A stretch of 57,955 bases of DNA from an uncultured Pseudomonadota bacterium. Lineage in GTDB: Bacteria > Pseudomonadota > Alphaproteobacteria > RF32 > CAG-239. Under the pieces are notes generated by a model. It was given only the letters and a program-made list of their open reading frames with translations. It did no database searches and was not told the origin of the DNA. Each line of letters starts with the position of its first letter. The stretch's first letter is position 1. The translations under genes were made by a program, and so were the position numbers. The stretch covers positions 1 to 57,955 of the forward strand of contig CASEZG010000004.1 in the NCBI GenBank assembly GCA_949292375.1. Direction: 5' to 3'. This document shows positions 15,787 to 25,080 of the stretch, in pieces.

Positions 15787-16566
15787 ATGTTAAAAACTTA
15801 TGATTTGATTGTGTCGATAGGTTCGCGCTGCAAAATGTCTCATAATTTGCGGCGGTGCGGTTTGCAGAAGGAATCTTTTCCGTTTGATTGGATTTATATT
15901 CAGAAGCCTTTGGTTATAGAAAATTTGTTTGCAACCGATTTTCAAAACTTTTTTAGAGAAGAAAATTTACGCTTGCGCTCAAAACAACCTAAATTTGATG
16001 AGGTTGATGACTTGGGGACGGGAACTTATTCCGCTCATGATTTTGATACAAATCGCTCCATTCATGATTGTTATCCGGAAGTTATGGTCAAATTTAAACG
16101 GCGAATCGCTAAACTTAAGGATAGATTGGCGCAGGCTGAAACTGTATTGATGGCGTTTGAGGCAGAAGATAATTTTATTTCAGATGAGGAAATTGTTCAG
16201 CAGTTTGCTTTGCTGCAAAAGCGTTTTGCGCCTCGACATTTGGATTTGTTATATTTTTATTTGCCGGAAGAAAAAATTGAGTTCGAACGCAAAATGTTAT
16301 CGCCGAATGTTCTGAAGATTAGTTTTCAGAAAGAGAAAGAATTTGAATGGCAGGGAAGGGCAGAGATTTTCGATGAAGTGTTGAAAGATTTTCATTTGGC
16401 TCTTAAAACAAAATTCAGATGGTATACTTCTCCGACTTATCTTAATGGTATTAAAAAGAAATTTAAAATGGTGGTTTTGAAGCTTTTAAGCGATTTAATC
16501 TTGATAAAGAAATATCGCAAAGCTTTTCGAGAGAAATATTTGGAAAAAAAGAATCATTTTCAATAA
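15787..16566 (+). CDS. DUF1796-family putative papain-like cysteine peptidase
   Basis: 259 aa. It opens with YDLIVSIGSRCKMSHNLRR and ESFPFDWIY, the hallmark of the DUF1796 family, in which the Cys (14 here) is the proposed nucleophile; His residues follow in YSAHDFD. Family members are common in capsule and LPS loci, often beside glycosyltransferases, but their reaction is unproven. It is the last gene of the operon, 16 nt after the LuxC-like gene and just before a terminator. The C-terminal 40 residues are very basic. Confidence 0.7.
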   Translation: MLKTYDLIVSIGSRCKMSHNLRRCGLQKESFPFDWIYIQKPLVIENLFATDFQNFFREENLRLRSKQPKFDEVDDLGTGTYSAHDFDTNRSIHDCYPEVMVKFKRRIAKLKDRLAQAETVLMAFEAEDNFISDEEIVQQFALLQKRFAPRHLDLLYFYLPEEKIEFERKMLSPNVLKISFQKEKEFEWQGRAEIFDEVLKDFHLALKTKFRWYTSPTYLNGIKKKFKMVVLKLLSDLILIKKYRKAFREKYLEKKNHFQ

Positions 16567-16572
16567 TAATAC

Positions 16573-16607
16573 AGCCCCTTTCTTAGGGGCTTTATTATTA
16601 TTTTTTT
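16573..16607. terminator. Bidirectional terminator between the glycan operon and topA
   Basis: AGCCCCT (16573-16579), TTCTT loop, AGGGGCT (16585-16591) followed by a T-rich run. AATAAT before it gives a weaker run on the other strand, so it can serve both convergent transcripts. It overlaps the last topA codons. Confidence 0.75.
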
Positions 16608-19051
16608 GCGGTGATGATTTTTAGGGCATCATCTAAGCTTAGGTCTTTATCCTTATATTCTCTCGGAATGGCATAATTGTTCTTACCCCACTTCAAATAT
16701 GGGCCGTAACGTCCTGAATTTAAAGTGATATCCTGTTTGTCTTTGGGGTGCTGTCCTAATACTTTTCCGACCGGCTTTTCTGCAACGCCTTTTAAAATCT
16801 CTTCGGCTCTTTCCAAAGTGATATTAAAGATATTATCTGCGCCGGTTAAGGATTTTGATTTATTGCCTTGTTTCAAATATTGACCGAATTTGCCGATATT
16901 GGCCTCAATACCGTTTCCCAATTGTTTAGGCAAAGTCAACAAGGTAGCCGCTTGTTCTAAAGTAATATCTTCAGGTTTTAAAAACTTCGGCAAGGAAGAG
17001 CGTTTGGGCTTTTCGGTGGTTGCCGTAGCGTCTTCGCCAAGCTGAACATAGTAACCATAAGGTCCTTTTTTAAGATAAATCTTTAAACCATTAAGTTCAC
17101 CGAGCTCCTTATCTTCCGGATTTGCCGGACGAGGTGTGTCGTTCATTTCTTCTTCTTTTACATCCGTTAAGGGTTTAGTATATTTGCATTCTGGATAGTT
17201 TGAACAACCTAAAAATGCACCGAATTTGCCAAGCTTGACGGACAAACGACCTTTGCCGCATTCCGGACAAATACGCGGGTCAGAACCGTCTTCGCGCGGT
17301 GGAAAGAGGTGATAAGACAGAACTTCATCAATCTTCTCAATAACCTCACTGACCTGCAAAGGTTTTACGGCATCAATATTTTTGATGAACTTAACCCAGA
17401 AGCCACCAAGAAGTTTTTTCCATTCCATCTCTCCGGCGGAGACATCATCCAGATATTCTTCCAATTGCGCGGTGAAGTCATATTCAACATATTTTTTAAA
17501 GAAGTTTTCCAAAAAGACGGTTACAATGCGCCCTCTATCTTCCGGAATGAAACGTAATTTTTCCACGCGAACATATTTGCGCTCTTGCAAGACGGCGATG
17601 ATGGAAGCATAAGTCGACGGACGTCCGATGCCAAGTTCTTCCAGCTTCTTAACCAGACTTGCTTCCGTAAAGCGCGGTGGCGGCGTGGTGAAATGTTGTT
17701 CGGGGATGATGTCGCCTTTGTTGACGTTTTCACCATTTTCAACATTCGGCAAAATGCGGTTCTCGTCATCTTCGTCACTATCATCCTTGCTTTCCTGATA
17801 GAGCTTAAGGAATCCGTCAAAGTCAATGACTTGTCCGGTGGCGCGCAAAATGATTTTTTCATCGGCAGAAGAGGAGTCAATTACAACTTTATCCAAAACA
17901 GCCGGGTTCATTTGGCAAGCAACGGTACGTTTCCAAATGAGTTCATAAAGCTTATGCGCATCAGAATCGAGTTTTGTTTCCAGCTTTTTTGGGGTGTCTG
18001 TTACATGTGCCGGACGAATCGCCTCGTGTGCTTCTTGAGCGTTTTTAGATTTTGTCTTATATTCTTTGGCAACTTTTGGCAGATAAGCCTCGCCGAAATA
18101 TTTTACAATAACTTCACGGCAAGCTGTAATGGCTTCTTGAGAGAGGTTGACAGCATCGGTACGCATGTAAGTGATGAAACCATCTTCATACAGTTTTTGA
18201 GCCACTTGCATGGTTTTCTTCGCGCTGAACCTTAACTTTCTTGCAGCCTCTTGTTGCAAAGTTGATGTTGTAAAAGGCGGTGCCGGATAGCGGTTGGCTT
18301 TTTTGCGCTCAACATTGGCAATATGAAATTCCTGAGCCTCAATTTTTGCTTTGGCTTCCATTGCTTTGGCTTCGGAGTTGAGGTCAAATTTTTCAAGCTT
18401 TTTGCCGTCTAAGGTTATCAAGTGTGAGCGAATCAGTGCTTGTGTTTTGGTGATGAGGTCTACGTCAACTGTCCAATATTCTTCAGGTTTGAATTTTTCA
18501 ATCTCGTTTTCGCGGTCGCAAATGAGGCGCAGAGCAACAGATTGAACTCGTCCTGCAGATTTTGAACCGGGAAGTTTGCGCCATAAAACCGGCGAAAGCG
18601 TAAAGCCCACAAGATAATCCAAGGCACGGCGCGCCATATAGGCCGAAACCAAATTATCGTCAATCTGCCTTGGGTTTTTGATGGCTTCGGTTACGGCTGA
18701 TTTTGTGATTTCGTGAAAGACGACGCGTTCAATCTTTTTGTCTTTGATTTTTTTGCGTGCGGTCAGTTCTTCCAAAATATGCCATGCAATTGCTTCTCCC
18801 TCTCTATCCGGGTCGGATGCGAGGACAATCGTGTCACAGTCTTTGAGTGCCGTGATAATATCATTGAGACGTTTTTTGCCTCCGGGGCTTAACTCCCATG
18901 TCATGGCAAAGTTGTCATCCGGATTGACAGAGCCGTCTTTGCTCGGAAGATCGCGAATATGACCGAAGCTTGCCAGAACTTTGTAATCTGAGCCTAAATA
19001 TTTGTTGATGGTTTTGGCTTTGGCAGGGGACTCAACGATAACTAACTTCAT
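16598..19051 (-). CDS. topA: DNA topoisomerase I
   Basis: 817-aa type IA topoisomerase that relaxes negative supercoils. The TOPRIM domain starts at KLVIVESPAKAKTI and carries the acidic DPDREGEA motif; FITYMRTDAVN holds the active-site Tyr near residue 300. One four-Cys zinc ribbon is visible (CPECGKG...GCSNYPEC, about 595-625). The C-terminal part has GPYGYYVQLG, GKFGQYLKQG and GRYGPYLKWG repeats typical of alphaproteobacterial TopA. Its start overlaps the dprA stop by 4 nt, so it is cotranscribed with dprA and plsY. Confidence 0.97.
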   Translation of the reverse strand: MKLVIVESPAKAKTINKYLGSDYKVLASFGHIRDLPSKDGSVNPDDNFAMTWELSPGGKKRLNDIITALKDCDTIVLASDPDREGEAIAWHILEELTARKKIKDKKIERVVFHEITKSAVTEAIKNPRQIDDNLVSAYMARRALDYLVGFTLSPVLWRKLPGSKSAGRVQSVALRLICDRENEIEKFKPEEYWTVDVDLITKTQALIRSHLITLDGKKLEKFDLNSEAKAMEAKAKIEAQEFHIANVERKKANRYPAPPFTTSTLQQEAARKLRFSAKKTMQVAQKLYEDGFITYMRTDAVNLSQEAITACREVIVKYFGEAYLPKVAKEYKTKSKNAQEAHEAIRPAHVTDTPKKLETKLDSDAHKLYELIWKRTVACQMNPAVLDKVVIDSSSADEKIILRATGQVIDFDGFLKLYQESKDDSDEDDENRILPNVENGENVNKGDIIPEQHFTTPPPRFTEASLVKKLEELGIGRPSTYASIIAVLQERKYVRVEKLRFIPEDRGRIVTVFLENFFKKYVEYDFTAQLEEYLDDVSAGEMEWKKLLGGFWVKFIKNIDAVKPLQVSEVIEKIDEVLSYHLFPPREDGSDPRICPECGKGRLSVKLGKFGAFLGCSNYPECKYTKPLTDVKEEEMNDTPRPANPEDKELGELNGLKIYLKKGPYGYYVQLGEDATATTEKPKRSSLPKFLKPEDITLEQAATLLTLPKQLGNGIEANIGKFGQYLKQGNKSKSLTGADNIFNITLERAEEILKGVAEKPVGKVLGQHPKDKQDITLNSGRYGPYLKWGKNNYAIPREYKDKDLSLDDALKIITAKK

Positions 19052-20199
19052 GATGCGTCTTTCTTTGCTTTTTTGATTAATGCCACTTTGTTGCCGACTT
19101 GGCGTTCAATCCGACCATCCATTTCAAGTTCCAGAAGCTCTAAAGAAACCGTTGCGGAATCTAGCCCCGTCGCACGGATAATTTCATCAACATAAACACC
19201 TTCGGTTGTTAGGCAGTCAATGACTTTGAGCTCGGATTTTGAGTTGTCCGGCTGTTGTGGAATATCGACATTATTTTTTACTTTGTCAAGCGGTTTTGCA
19301 AATAAATCTTCCTGAGCGGCTCGGGATAAGGGCTTTATTTTTTTGTGCTGACAAAGGTTTAGGTTGCTTAAAATATCTTCTGCGTTTTCGGCTAAAAAAG
19401 CTCCTTCGCGGATAAGTTTGTTTGGGCCTGTGGCGCGAGCTTCAACAGGAGAACCGGGAACGGCAAAAACATCTCTTCCTTGTTCTAAAGCCAAACGAGC
19501 CGTAATTAAGGAGCCGGAATGAATGCCGGCCTCAACAACCAAGGTTGCATCAGCTAAGGCGGAGACAATACGGTTGCGGCGTGGAAAGTTGTTGCTTTGT
19601 GCACTCGTACCAAGCAAAAATTCTGAAACGACAGCTCCTTGTTCGGTAATTTGTTCATAAACAGCTTGGTTCTCCGAGGGATAGACGACATCGGCTCCTG
19701 TTCCCAAAACGGCAATGGTCGGCCCTTGTTGGTTGAGGGCATACATGGCTCCTTTGTGGGCTGCCGTGTCTATACCTCTGGCCATGCCGGAGATAACCAA
19801 TACATCAGAGTTAGTTAAATCATAGGCGATTTTGGAGGCTAATTTTCTGCCGTTGATGGAGGCGTTGCGTGCGCCGACAATGGCAACGCTCGCTGTGTGG
19901 TTTAATATGTCCGTTCGGCCCAAAACATAGATAAATGGCGGAGCATCTTCCAGTTCGAGCAATTTTTGCGGGTAGGCTGCGTCATCAAAAGCTATCAGCT
20001 TAATGTTTTTGCTTTGTGCCAGTTTAAGTTCATGCTCTGCTTGGTGCTCAGAAAAAGGACGGAACTTCGGCGGCAGATTTTTTATGGCCTCCGTTGCCGT
20101 GTGATAAGTTTTAAGGAGTCTATAAAAACTTATCGGACCGATGCCTTCCGTATTTATCAGGCGAAGGCGCGCCAAAATTTCCGTCTCTGATTGCGTCAA
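19048..20199 (-). CDS. dprA: DNA-processing protein DprA
   Basis: 383 aa. Rossmann-like DprA core: VAIVGARNASINGRKL, ISGMARGIDTAAHKGA, VLGTGADVVYPSEN, FPRRNRIVSALADATLVVEA and VFAVPGSP. A C-terminal winged-helix part (VIDCLTTEGVYVDEII...) is present. DprA loads RecA on incoming single-stranded DNA during natural transformation. It begins with TTG (MTQSETE) two bases after the plsY stop; no ATG in a suitable place was seen. comEC at 32.5 kb is another transformation gene in the window, though both are also widespread in non-competent lineages. Confidence 0.95.
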   Translation of the reverse strand: MTQSETEILARLRLINTEGIGPISFYRLLKTYHTATEAIKNLPPKFRPFSEHQAEHELKLAQSKNIKLIAFDDAAYPQKLLELEDAPPFIYVLGRTDILNHTASVAIVGARNASINGRKLASKIAYDLTNSDVLVISGMARGIDTAAHKGAMYALNQQGPTIAVLGTGADVVYPSENQAVYEQITEQGAVVSEFLLGTSAQSNNFPRRNRIVSALADATLVVEAGIHSGSLITARLALEQGRDVFAVPGSPVEARATGPNKLIREGAFLAENAEDILSNLNLCQHKKIKPLSRAAQEDLFAKPLDKVKNNVDIPQQPDNSKSELKVIDCLTTEGVYVDEIIRATGLDSATVSLELLELEMDGRIERQVGNKVALIKKAKKDAS

Positions 20200-20201
20200 G
20201 A

Positions 20202-20843
20202 TTATTTCTTCTTAAAAGTTATTTTGCTTTCTTCTCCTTTGAGGAGCCTTTTGATGTTTGCATGGTGGCGAATGATAACCAATATAGCTATAAAGCTGTA
20301 GAAAACAGCGTATACGGGCTCAACCAAAAAGAAAGAAAAAAACGGAACAGAGGTTGCAGCTGTTAAAGCAGCCAAAGAAGAATAGCGGAATAAAAAGGCC
20401 ATTATCAGCCAAACCCCGAAAGCCAGAAGACCTAAATGCCAGTTGGTTACCAAAATGAAACCGAAAGCCGAGGCAACGCCTTTGCCTCCTTTAAATTTAA
20501 GCCAAACTGGAAAATTGTGTCCCAAAACACCTAAGCAGCCGGCAACCAAAGAGGCGACAATGTTTAGTTTCGTAAATAAACCAAAAAAGACGTAGTCTGT
20601 TGTTGGAACAAACTTATAAGCCAGCCATGCGGCAAAACCGGCTTTGAAAGCATCTAAAATAACCGTCAACAGAGCCAGAGTTTTATTGCCCGTACGCAAA
20701 ACATTGGTCGCGCCGATGTTGCCGGAACCGATTTTCCGGATGTCTCCATAGCCGGCCATGCGGGTTAAAACCAGACCGAAAGGAATAGAGCCAAGCAGAT
20801 AGCCGCCCAAAGCGCAAAGCAATAAAACCGTGTGGATAGTCAT
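20202..20843 (-). CDS. plsY: Glycerol-3-phosphate acyltransferase PlsY
   Basis: 213-aa inner membrane protein that acylates glycerol-3-phosphate from acyl-phosphate, the first step of phospholipid synthesis. Motifs: GSIPFGLVLTR (18-28), GSGNIGATNVLRTG, and FKGGKGVAS, which bind substrate and form the active loops. About five hydrophobic segments are visible and the C-terminus is basic. First gene of the plsY-dprA-topA operon, an order typical of alphaproteobacteria. Confidence 0.95.
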   Translation of the reverse strand: MTIHTVLLLCALGGYLLGSIPFGLVLTRMAGYGDIRKIGSGNIGATNVLRTGNKTLALLTVILDAFKAGFAAWLAYKFVPTTDYVFFGLFTKLNIVASLVAGCLGVLGHNFPVWLKFKGGKGVASAFGFILVTNWHLGLLAFGVWLIMAFLFRYSSLAALTAATSVPFFSFFLVEPVYAVFYSFIAILVIIRHHANIKRLLKGEESKITFKKK

Positions 20844-20972
20844 CTCTTATGTCCTTATAAAATTTGAATTTTACTTATTCATAAACTTATTGCCGCTTTT
20901 TTGCAATTCTAATTTTGTTTGCTTGTGAATGGAACGAAAAGCGTTTTTTTTCTGAAGAAAAGTGTAAAAATA

Positions 20973-21001
20973 TTGATGACAAAGATGATTAATCAGATAA
21001 T
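20973..21001 (+). promoter_or_regulatory. Candidate promoter of the pyrH-lpxB supercluster
   Basis: TTGATG (20973-20978), 17-nt spacer, GATAAT (20996-21001); expected start about 21008, 30 nt before the pyrH ATG. Divergent from plsY. Confidence 0.45.
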
Positions 21002-21037
21002 ATAGCTCGTAACTATAGTTATATGCGCGAGGAATTT

Positions 21038-21751
21038 ATGAATCCTAAATATAGACGTATATTACTCAAGCTCTCAGGTGAAGGGCTTATGGGTGATAAG
21101 AGTTTCGGAATGTCTGCCGAAGTGATTGCTGCTTTGGCAGAGCAAATTAAGACTGTGCACGACAGCGGTGTGGAAGTTTGCGTTGTGGTTGGCGGCGGAA
21201 ATATTTTTCGCGGAGCCAAAGAAGCCTCAAAAGGTATGAACCGTACGGTGGCTGATCAGGTCGGTATGTTGGCAACGGTTATGAATGCTTTATATATGCA
21301 GAGTGCTTTGGAGAAGATAGGTGTTTCGGCAAGAGTGATGTCCGGTATTCAAATTCCGGCAGTTTGTGAAACTTATATCTATCGTCGGGCGGTGCGGCAT
21401 TTGGAAAAAGGCAGAGTTATTATTTTTGCGGGAGGAACGGGTAATCCTTATTTTACTACGGATACCGGGGCTGCTCTCAGGGCTTCCGAAATGCAATGCG
21501 ATGTGCTTTTGAAGGCGACGCAGGTCGATGGTGTTTATGACAGTGATCCAAAACAGAATCAAAACGCCAAAAAGTTTGAAGAGATTACTTATGACGAGGT
21601 TATTTCTCGTCAGTTGAAGGTTATGGATACGGCAGCGGTGGCTTTGGCAAGAGAAAACAATATTCCGATTGTGGTCTTTGCTCAGATTGGAGAAAATGCT
21701 TTGCCTGATGCCGTTTGCGGTGAGGGAAAATTTACAATTATCAAAAAATGA
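21038..21751 (+). CDS. pyrH: Uridylate kinase
   Basis: 237 aa from ATG 21038, chosen over 21023 because GAGGAA (21029-21034) sits right before it. UMP kinase of the amino-acid-kinase fold: [55 protein letters not shown] and [13 protein letters not shown] are all present. It phosphorylates UMP to UDP, also feeding UDP-sugars for lipid A. It starts the supercluster and is followed 10 nt later by frr, as in most proteobacteria. Confidence 0.97.
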   Translation: MNPKYRRILLKLSGEGLMGDKSFGMSAEVIAALAEQIKTVHDSGVEVCVVVGGGNIFRGAKEASKGMNRTVADQVGMLATVMNALYMQSALEKIGVSARVMSGIQIPAVCETYIYRRAVRHLEKGRVIIFAGGTGNPYFTTDTGAALRASEMQCDVLLKATQVDGVYDSDPKQNQNAKKFEEITYDEVISRQLKVMDTAAVALARENNIPIVVFAQIGENALPDAVCGEGKFTIIKK

Positions 21752-21761
21752 GGAATAAATA

Positions 21762-22325
21762 ATGGCTGATTATAATGAAATTAAAAATGATGCGAAGACC
21801 AGAATGGAAAAAAGTCTGGAGGCTTTGAAGTCTGATTTCGGCGGTTTGCGCGCGGGCAGAGCTCATGCCAGCTTGTTGGATGGGATTATGGTAGAGGCTT
21901 ATGGCTCAATGACCCCGTTGTCGCAGGTCGGAACAATTTCGGTGCCTGATGCGCGTACTTTGTCTGTCAGTGTTTGGGACAGAGGTTTGGCTAAAAGTGT
22001 GGAAAAAGCTTTAAGAGAATCGGAGTTGGGCTTGAATCCGGCATCTGACGGACAGCTTATTCGTATTCCTATTCCGCCGCTTTCGGAAGAACGCCGTAAG
22101 GAGTTGGTTAAGATTGCCGGAAAATATGCCGAGCAAGGAAAAGTTGCGGTCAGAAATGTACGTCGTGATGCTTTAGATGGCATTAAAAAGCTTAAAAAAG
22201 ATAATGAAATTTCTGAAGACGAAGAAAAGAGATTTGAGAACGAAATTCAGAAGTTGACGGATGAAACCATCAAAAAGATGGATGAAGCTTTTGCTACAAA
22301 AGAAAAAGATATTATGCAGGTTTAG
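21762..22325 (+). CDS. frr: Ribosome recycling factor
   Basis: 187 aa, full family length. It has the RRF marks [39 protein letters not shown], and a Lys/Glu-rich helical end. With EF-G it splits the post-termination ribosome. Cotranscribed with pyrH; a hairpin follows. Confidence 0.97.
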   Translation: MADYNEIKNDAKTRMEKSLEALKSDFGGLRAGRAHASLLDGIMVEAYGSMTPLSQVGTISVPDARTLSVSVWDRGLAKSVEKALRESELGLNPASDGQLIRIPIPPLSEERRKELVKIAGKYAEQGKVAVRNVRRDALDGIKKLKKDNEISEDEEKRFENEIQKLTDETIKKMDEAFATKEKDIMQV

Positions 22326-22340
22326 GCATAGATAAGGAGC

Positions 22341-22370
22341 GAGCTGTCGATAGGTTATCATCGACAGCTC
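22341..22370 (+). terminator. Hairpin between frr and uppS
   Basis: GAGCTGTCGAT (22341-22351), 8-nt loop, ATCGACAGCTC (22360-22370), then AGCTTTTGTTTG. The 11-bp stem is perfect but the T-tract is interrupted, so it may be a partial terminator or attenuator within the supercluster. Confidence 0.55.
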
Positions 22371-22418
22371 AGCTTTTGTTTGTGTTTTGTGTTTGGAACG
22401 AATTTAAGGTAAAAGATT

Positions 22419-23129
22419 TTGAACAAGGACGAAAATAAGTTAAGGCATTTGGCCATTATTATGGATGGCAACGGAAGATGGGCTCTCAAACGTGGTTTGC
22501 CTCGTTCCATGGGGCACAGAAAGGGTGCCGAAGTTGTCAAAGAAATTACACGGGCGGCAGGAGAGCTCGGTGTCGAGTTTTTGACTTTGTATGCTTTTTC
22601 GACCGAAAATTGGAACAGAAGTGAAGATGAGGTTTGGACCTTGATGGGACTTCTGCGTGATTATTTGAAAAGCGATTTGAAAGAAGTTCAGAAAAATAAT
22701 GTGCGAATCCGCTTTATTGGCGAGAGAGAAATGCTTGATGCCGATATTGTTCAAAAAATGACGGAAATTGAAACAGAGACTCTTAAAAACACAGGGATGA
22801 CGCTGTGTATTGCTTTGAGCTATGGTTCAAGACAGGAAATTGTTCATGCGGTTAAGAAAACAGCGGCTCTTGTAAAAGAGGGTGATATTTCAATTAATGA
22901 TATTGATGTAAAGTTGTTTTCTGATATGCTTTACACCAAAGATATGCCAGATCCGGATTTGGTGGTGAGAACCAGCGGGGAACAGAGAATCAGCAATTAT
23001 CTGTTATGGCAAATTGCTTATTCCGAGTTCTATTTTACGGATGTTTTGTGGCCTGATTTTAACAAAAAGCTGCTTGAGGATATTATTGCGGACTTTAATA
23101 AAAGGGAGAGACGATATGGAAAAGCCTAA
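22419..23129 (+). CDS. uppS: Undecaprenyl diphosphate synthase
   Basis: 236 aa. cis-Prenyltransferase that makes the C55 carrier for peptidoglycan and glycans. Motifs: HLAIIMDGNGRWA near 10-22, LYAFSTENW, VRFIGE-like IRFIGER, and the late RTSGEQRISNYLLWQ...YFTDVLWPDF. The start is TTG at 22419 with AAGG about 10 nt upstream; an in-frame stop (TAA 22410-22412) rules out a longer form. Its end overlaps cdsA by 14 nt. Confidence 0.95.
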   Translation: MNKDENKLRHLAIIMDGNGRWALKRGLPRSMGHRKGAEVVKEITRAAGELGVEFLTLYAFSTENWNRSEDEVWTLMGLLRDYLKSDLKEVQKNNVRIRFIGEREMLDADIVQKMTEIETETLKNTGMTLCIALSYGSRQEIVHAVKKTAALVKEGDISINDIDVKLFSDMLYTKDMPDPDLVVRTSGEQRISNYLLWQIAYSEFYFTDVLWPDFNKKLLEDIIADFNKRERRYGKA

Positions 23130-23910
23130 GAAGAGTTCTTTGTTTAAACGTGTGGTGACGGCTGTTGTCTTAGCCCCTTTGACAATAGGCTTGATTTATG
23201 CCGGAGCACCTTGGATTAATGTTTTGGCTTTGGTCTTTGGTGCGATGCTCTCTTGGGAATGGGCGCATATGGTGCCGAATAAAAATACGCCGGTTTTTGC
23301 AACAATTTATACGACGTCTTTGGCTGCATCCGTATTGTTGGCTTGTCCTTTGGCTATTGCAACAGTTATTGTCGGTGCGACTTTGCTGGCATGGGGAAAG
23401 GCAAAAGGTGAGGAACGTCGTAATTTGTTGACGTTAGGCGTGCCTTATATATCGCTCGGTATCGGCTCGTTGATTTGGTTGTTTAACACGGTTGGTTTTG
23501 TGACAACCTTGTGGTTTTTGATTATGGTTTGGTGTGTTGATATCGGAGGATATGTCGTCGGTTGTAATTTGAAAGGACCGAAGTTGGCTCCGAAAATAAG
23601 TCCGAACAAGACTTGGTCTGGTTTGATTGGTGGCGTTATGTTCTCGGTTATTGCCAGTGTTGTCTTTTCTCATTTATTTGGTTTGCATTCCAATACTTTG
23701 TTCTATGCTGTTTTTGGCGGTGTGATTGCCGTTATTGCGCAGATTGGAGATTTGGTTGAATCATATATCAAGCGTAGTCTTGGAATTAAGGATTCAAGTA
23801 ATCTGATTCCGGGGCATGGCGGGGTCTTTGACCGAGTTGATGGTTTGATTTTTTCGGCTCCTTTGGTTGCATTGTGGTTTAAGTTTGGTTTGATGTTGTT
23901 TGGGGTTTAG
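23116..23910 (+). CDS. cdsA: Phosphatidate cytidylyltransferase
   Basis: 264 aa from ATG 23116 with GGGAGAG upstream; the longer ORF reading lies inside uppS. Polytopic inner membrane enzyme forming CDP-diacylglycerol from phosphatidate and CTP. The family signature is at the C-terminus: SPNKTWSGLIGG, then IKRSLGIKDSSNLIPGHGG and DRVDG. In many alphaproteobacteria dxr follows; here rseP does. Confidence 0.95.
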   Translation: MEKPKKSSLFKRVVTAVVLAPLTIGLIYAGAPWINVLALVFGAMLSWEWAHMVPNKNTPVFATIYTTSLAASVLLACPLAIATVIVGATLLAWGKAKGEERRNLLTLGVPYISLGIGSLIWLFNTVGFVTTLWFLIMVWCVDIGGYVVGCNLKGPKLAPKISPNKTWSGLIGGVMFSVIASVVFSHLFGLHSNTLFYAVFGGVIAVIAQIGDLVESYIKRSLGIKDSSNLIPGHGGVFDRVDGLIFSAPLVALWFKFGLMLFGV

Positions 23911-23916
23911 GTAAAA

Positions 23917-25047
23917 ATGGATTGGCTGATTAATGCTATTTATTATATTGTGCCGTTTCTTGTCGTATTAGGTGTTTTGGTCTTTGTGCATGAATTTGGG
24001 CATTTTGTTGTTGCCAGAATGTGCGGGGTGAAGGTTGATGTCTTTTCTATCGGATTTGGTAAGGAAATCTGGGGGCGTCGAGATAAACACGGAACTTATT
24101 GGAAAATTGCAACTGTTCCTTTGGGCGGATATTGTCAGTTTTTGGGGGATGATGATGCTGCATCCTCTGGGGAGAGTAAAACTCAGGAGTTGAGCGACGA
24201 GGAGAAAAAATTTACTTTTCAATATCAGCATCCGGCTAAAAAGCTGCTTATTGCTTTGGCAGGGCCTTTGGCAAACTATTTGTTTGCAATTTTTGTTTTT
24301 GCGGGGATATTTTTCCTGCTCGGAAAGATAACTTTTCCGCCGATTGTCGGTGAGGTCTTTGAAAATTCGGCGGCGGCGAAAGCCGGAATTATTCCGAATG
24401 ATAGAATCTTAACGATTAATGGTAATGAGATTAAGAGTTTTGATGATATCAGAAAAGAAGTCGATTTGACTGTCGGTAATGAGATTGTGGTTGAGATTTT
24501 GCGCGATGGCAAAGAAATTCGTTTGCAATTTCCGTTAACAGAATTAGAAGTTCCCGAAGCAAACGGAACAGTTAGCAAAAGACCGATGTTGGGGGTTCAG
24601 TCAGTTAATGTGATTGAGCTTGACCATGAAAAGTTGTCTTTTGTGCAGTCTTTTAAGGAAGCTGGTTTGGAAGCATGGAATGTTACGGAAGCAACATTGC
24701 GCGGTGTCGGACAAATGATTACGGGAAAGCGTAGCGGTGAAGAGATTGGCGGAATTATCAGAATCGCAGAAATGTCCGGAGATATCTCAAAGCAGAGCGG
24801 AATTTTGGATTTGATTGTTTTTATGGCATTATTGTCTATTAATTTAGGTTTAATTAATCTTTTTCCGATACCTGTTTTAGATGGAGGGCATATCATTATC
24901 TATTTAATGGAAATGTTTGTCGGTAAAGAGATTAATGCCGGAATCAAAGATGCGTTGTTTAAACTTGGTTTTAGTTTAATTATTGCATTGATGATTTTTG
25001 CAACTTGGAATGATTTTGTTCGTTTATTTCATCGTTGGTTTGCATAA
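23917..25047 (+). CDS. rseP: Site-2 intramembrane metalloprotease RseP
   Basis: 376 aa. Zinc motif VFVHEFGHF in the first membrane segment (HEFGH near 26-30), a central PDZ domain (GEVFENSAAAKAGIIPNDRI), and the second catalytic motif LFPIPVLDGGH in a late segment. RseP-type proteases cut anti-sigma factors and leftover signal peptides in the inner membrane. Located between cdsA and bamA as in most proteobacteria. Confidence 0.95.
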   Translation: MDWLINAIYYIVPFLVVLGVLVFVHEFGHFVVARMCGVKVDVFSIGFGKEIWGRRDKHGTYWKIATVPLGGYCQFLGDDDAASSGESKTQELSDEEKKFTFQYQHPAKKLLIALAGPLANYLFAIFVFAGIFFLLGKITFPPIVGEVFENSAAAKAGIIPNDRILTINGNEIKSFDDIRKEVDLTVGNEIVVEILRDGKEIRLQFPLTELEVPEANGTVSKRPMLGVQSVNVIELDHEKLSFVQSFKEAGLEAWNVTEATLRGVGQMITGKRSGEEIGGIIRIAEMSGDISKQSGILDLIVFMALLSINLGLINLFPIPVLDGGHIIIYLMEMFVGKEINAGIKDALFKLGFSLIIALMIFATWNDFVRLFHRWFA

Positions 25048-25080
25048 AATGCAGATTGGTATTGTTAGGGAAGATTGAAA

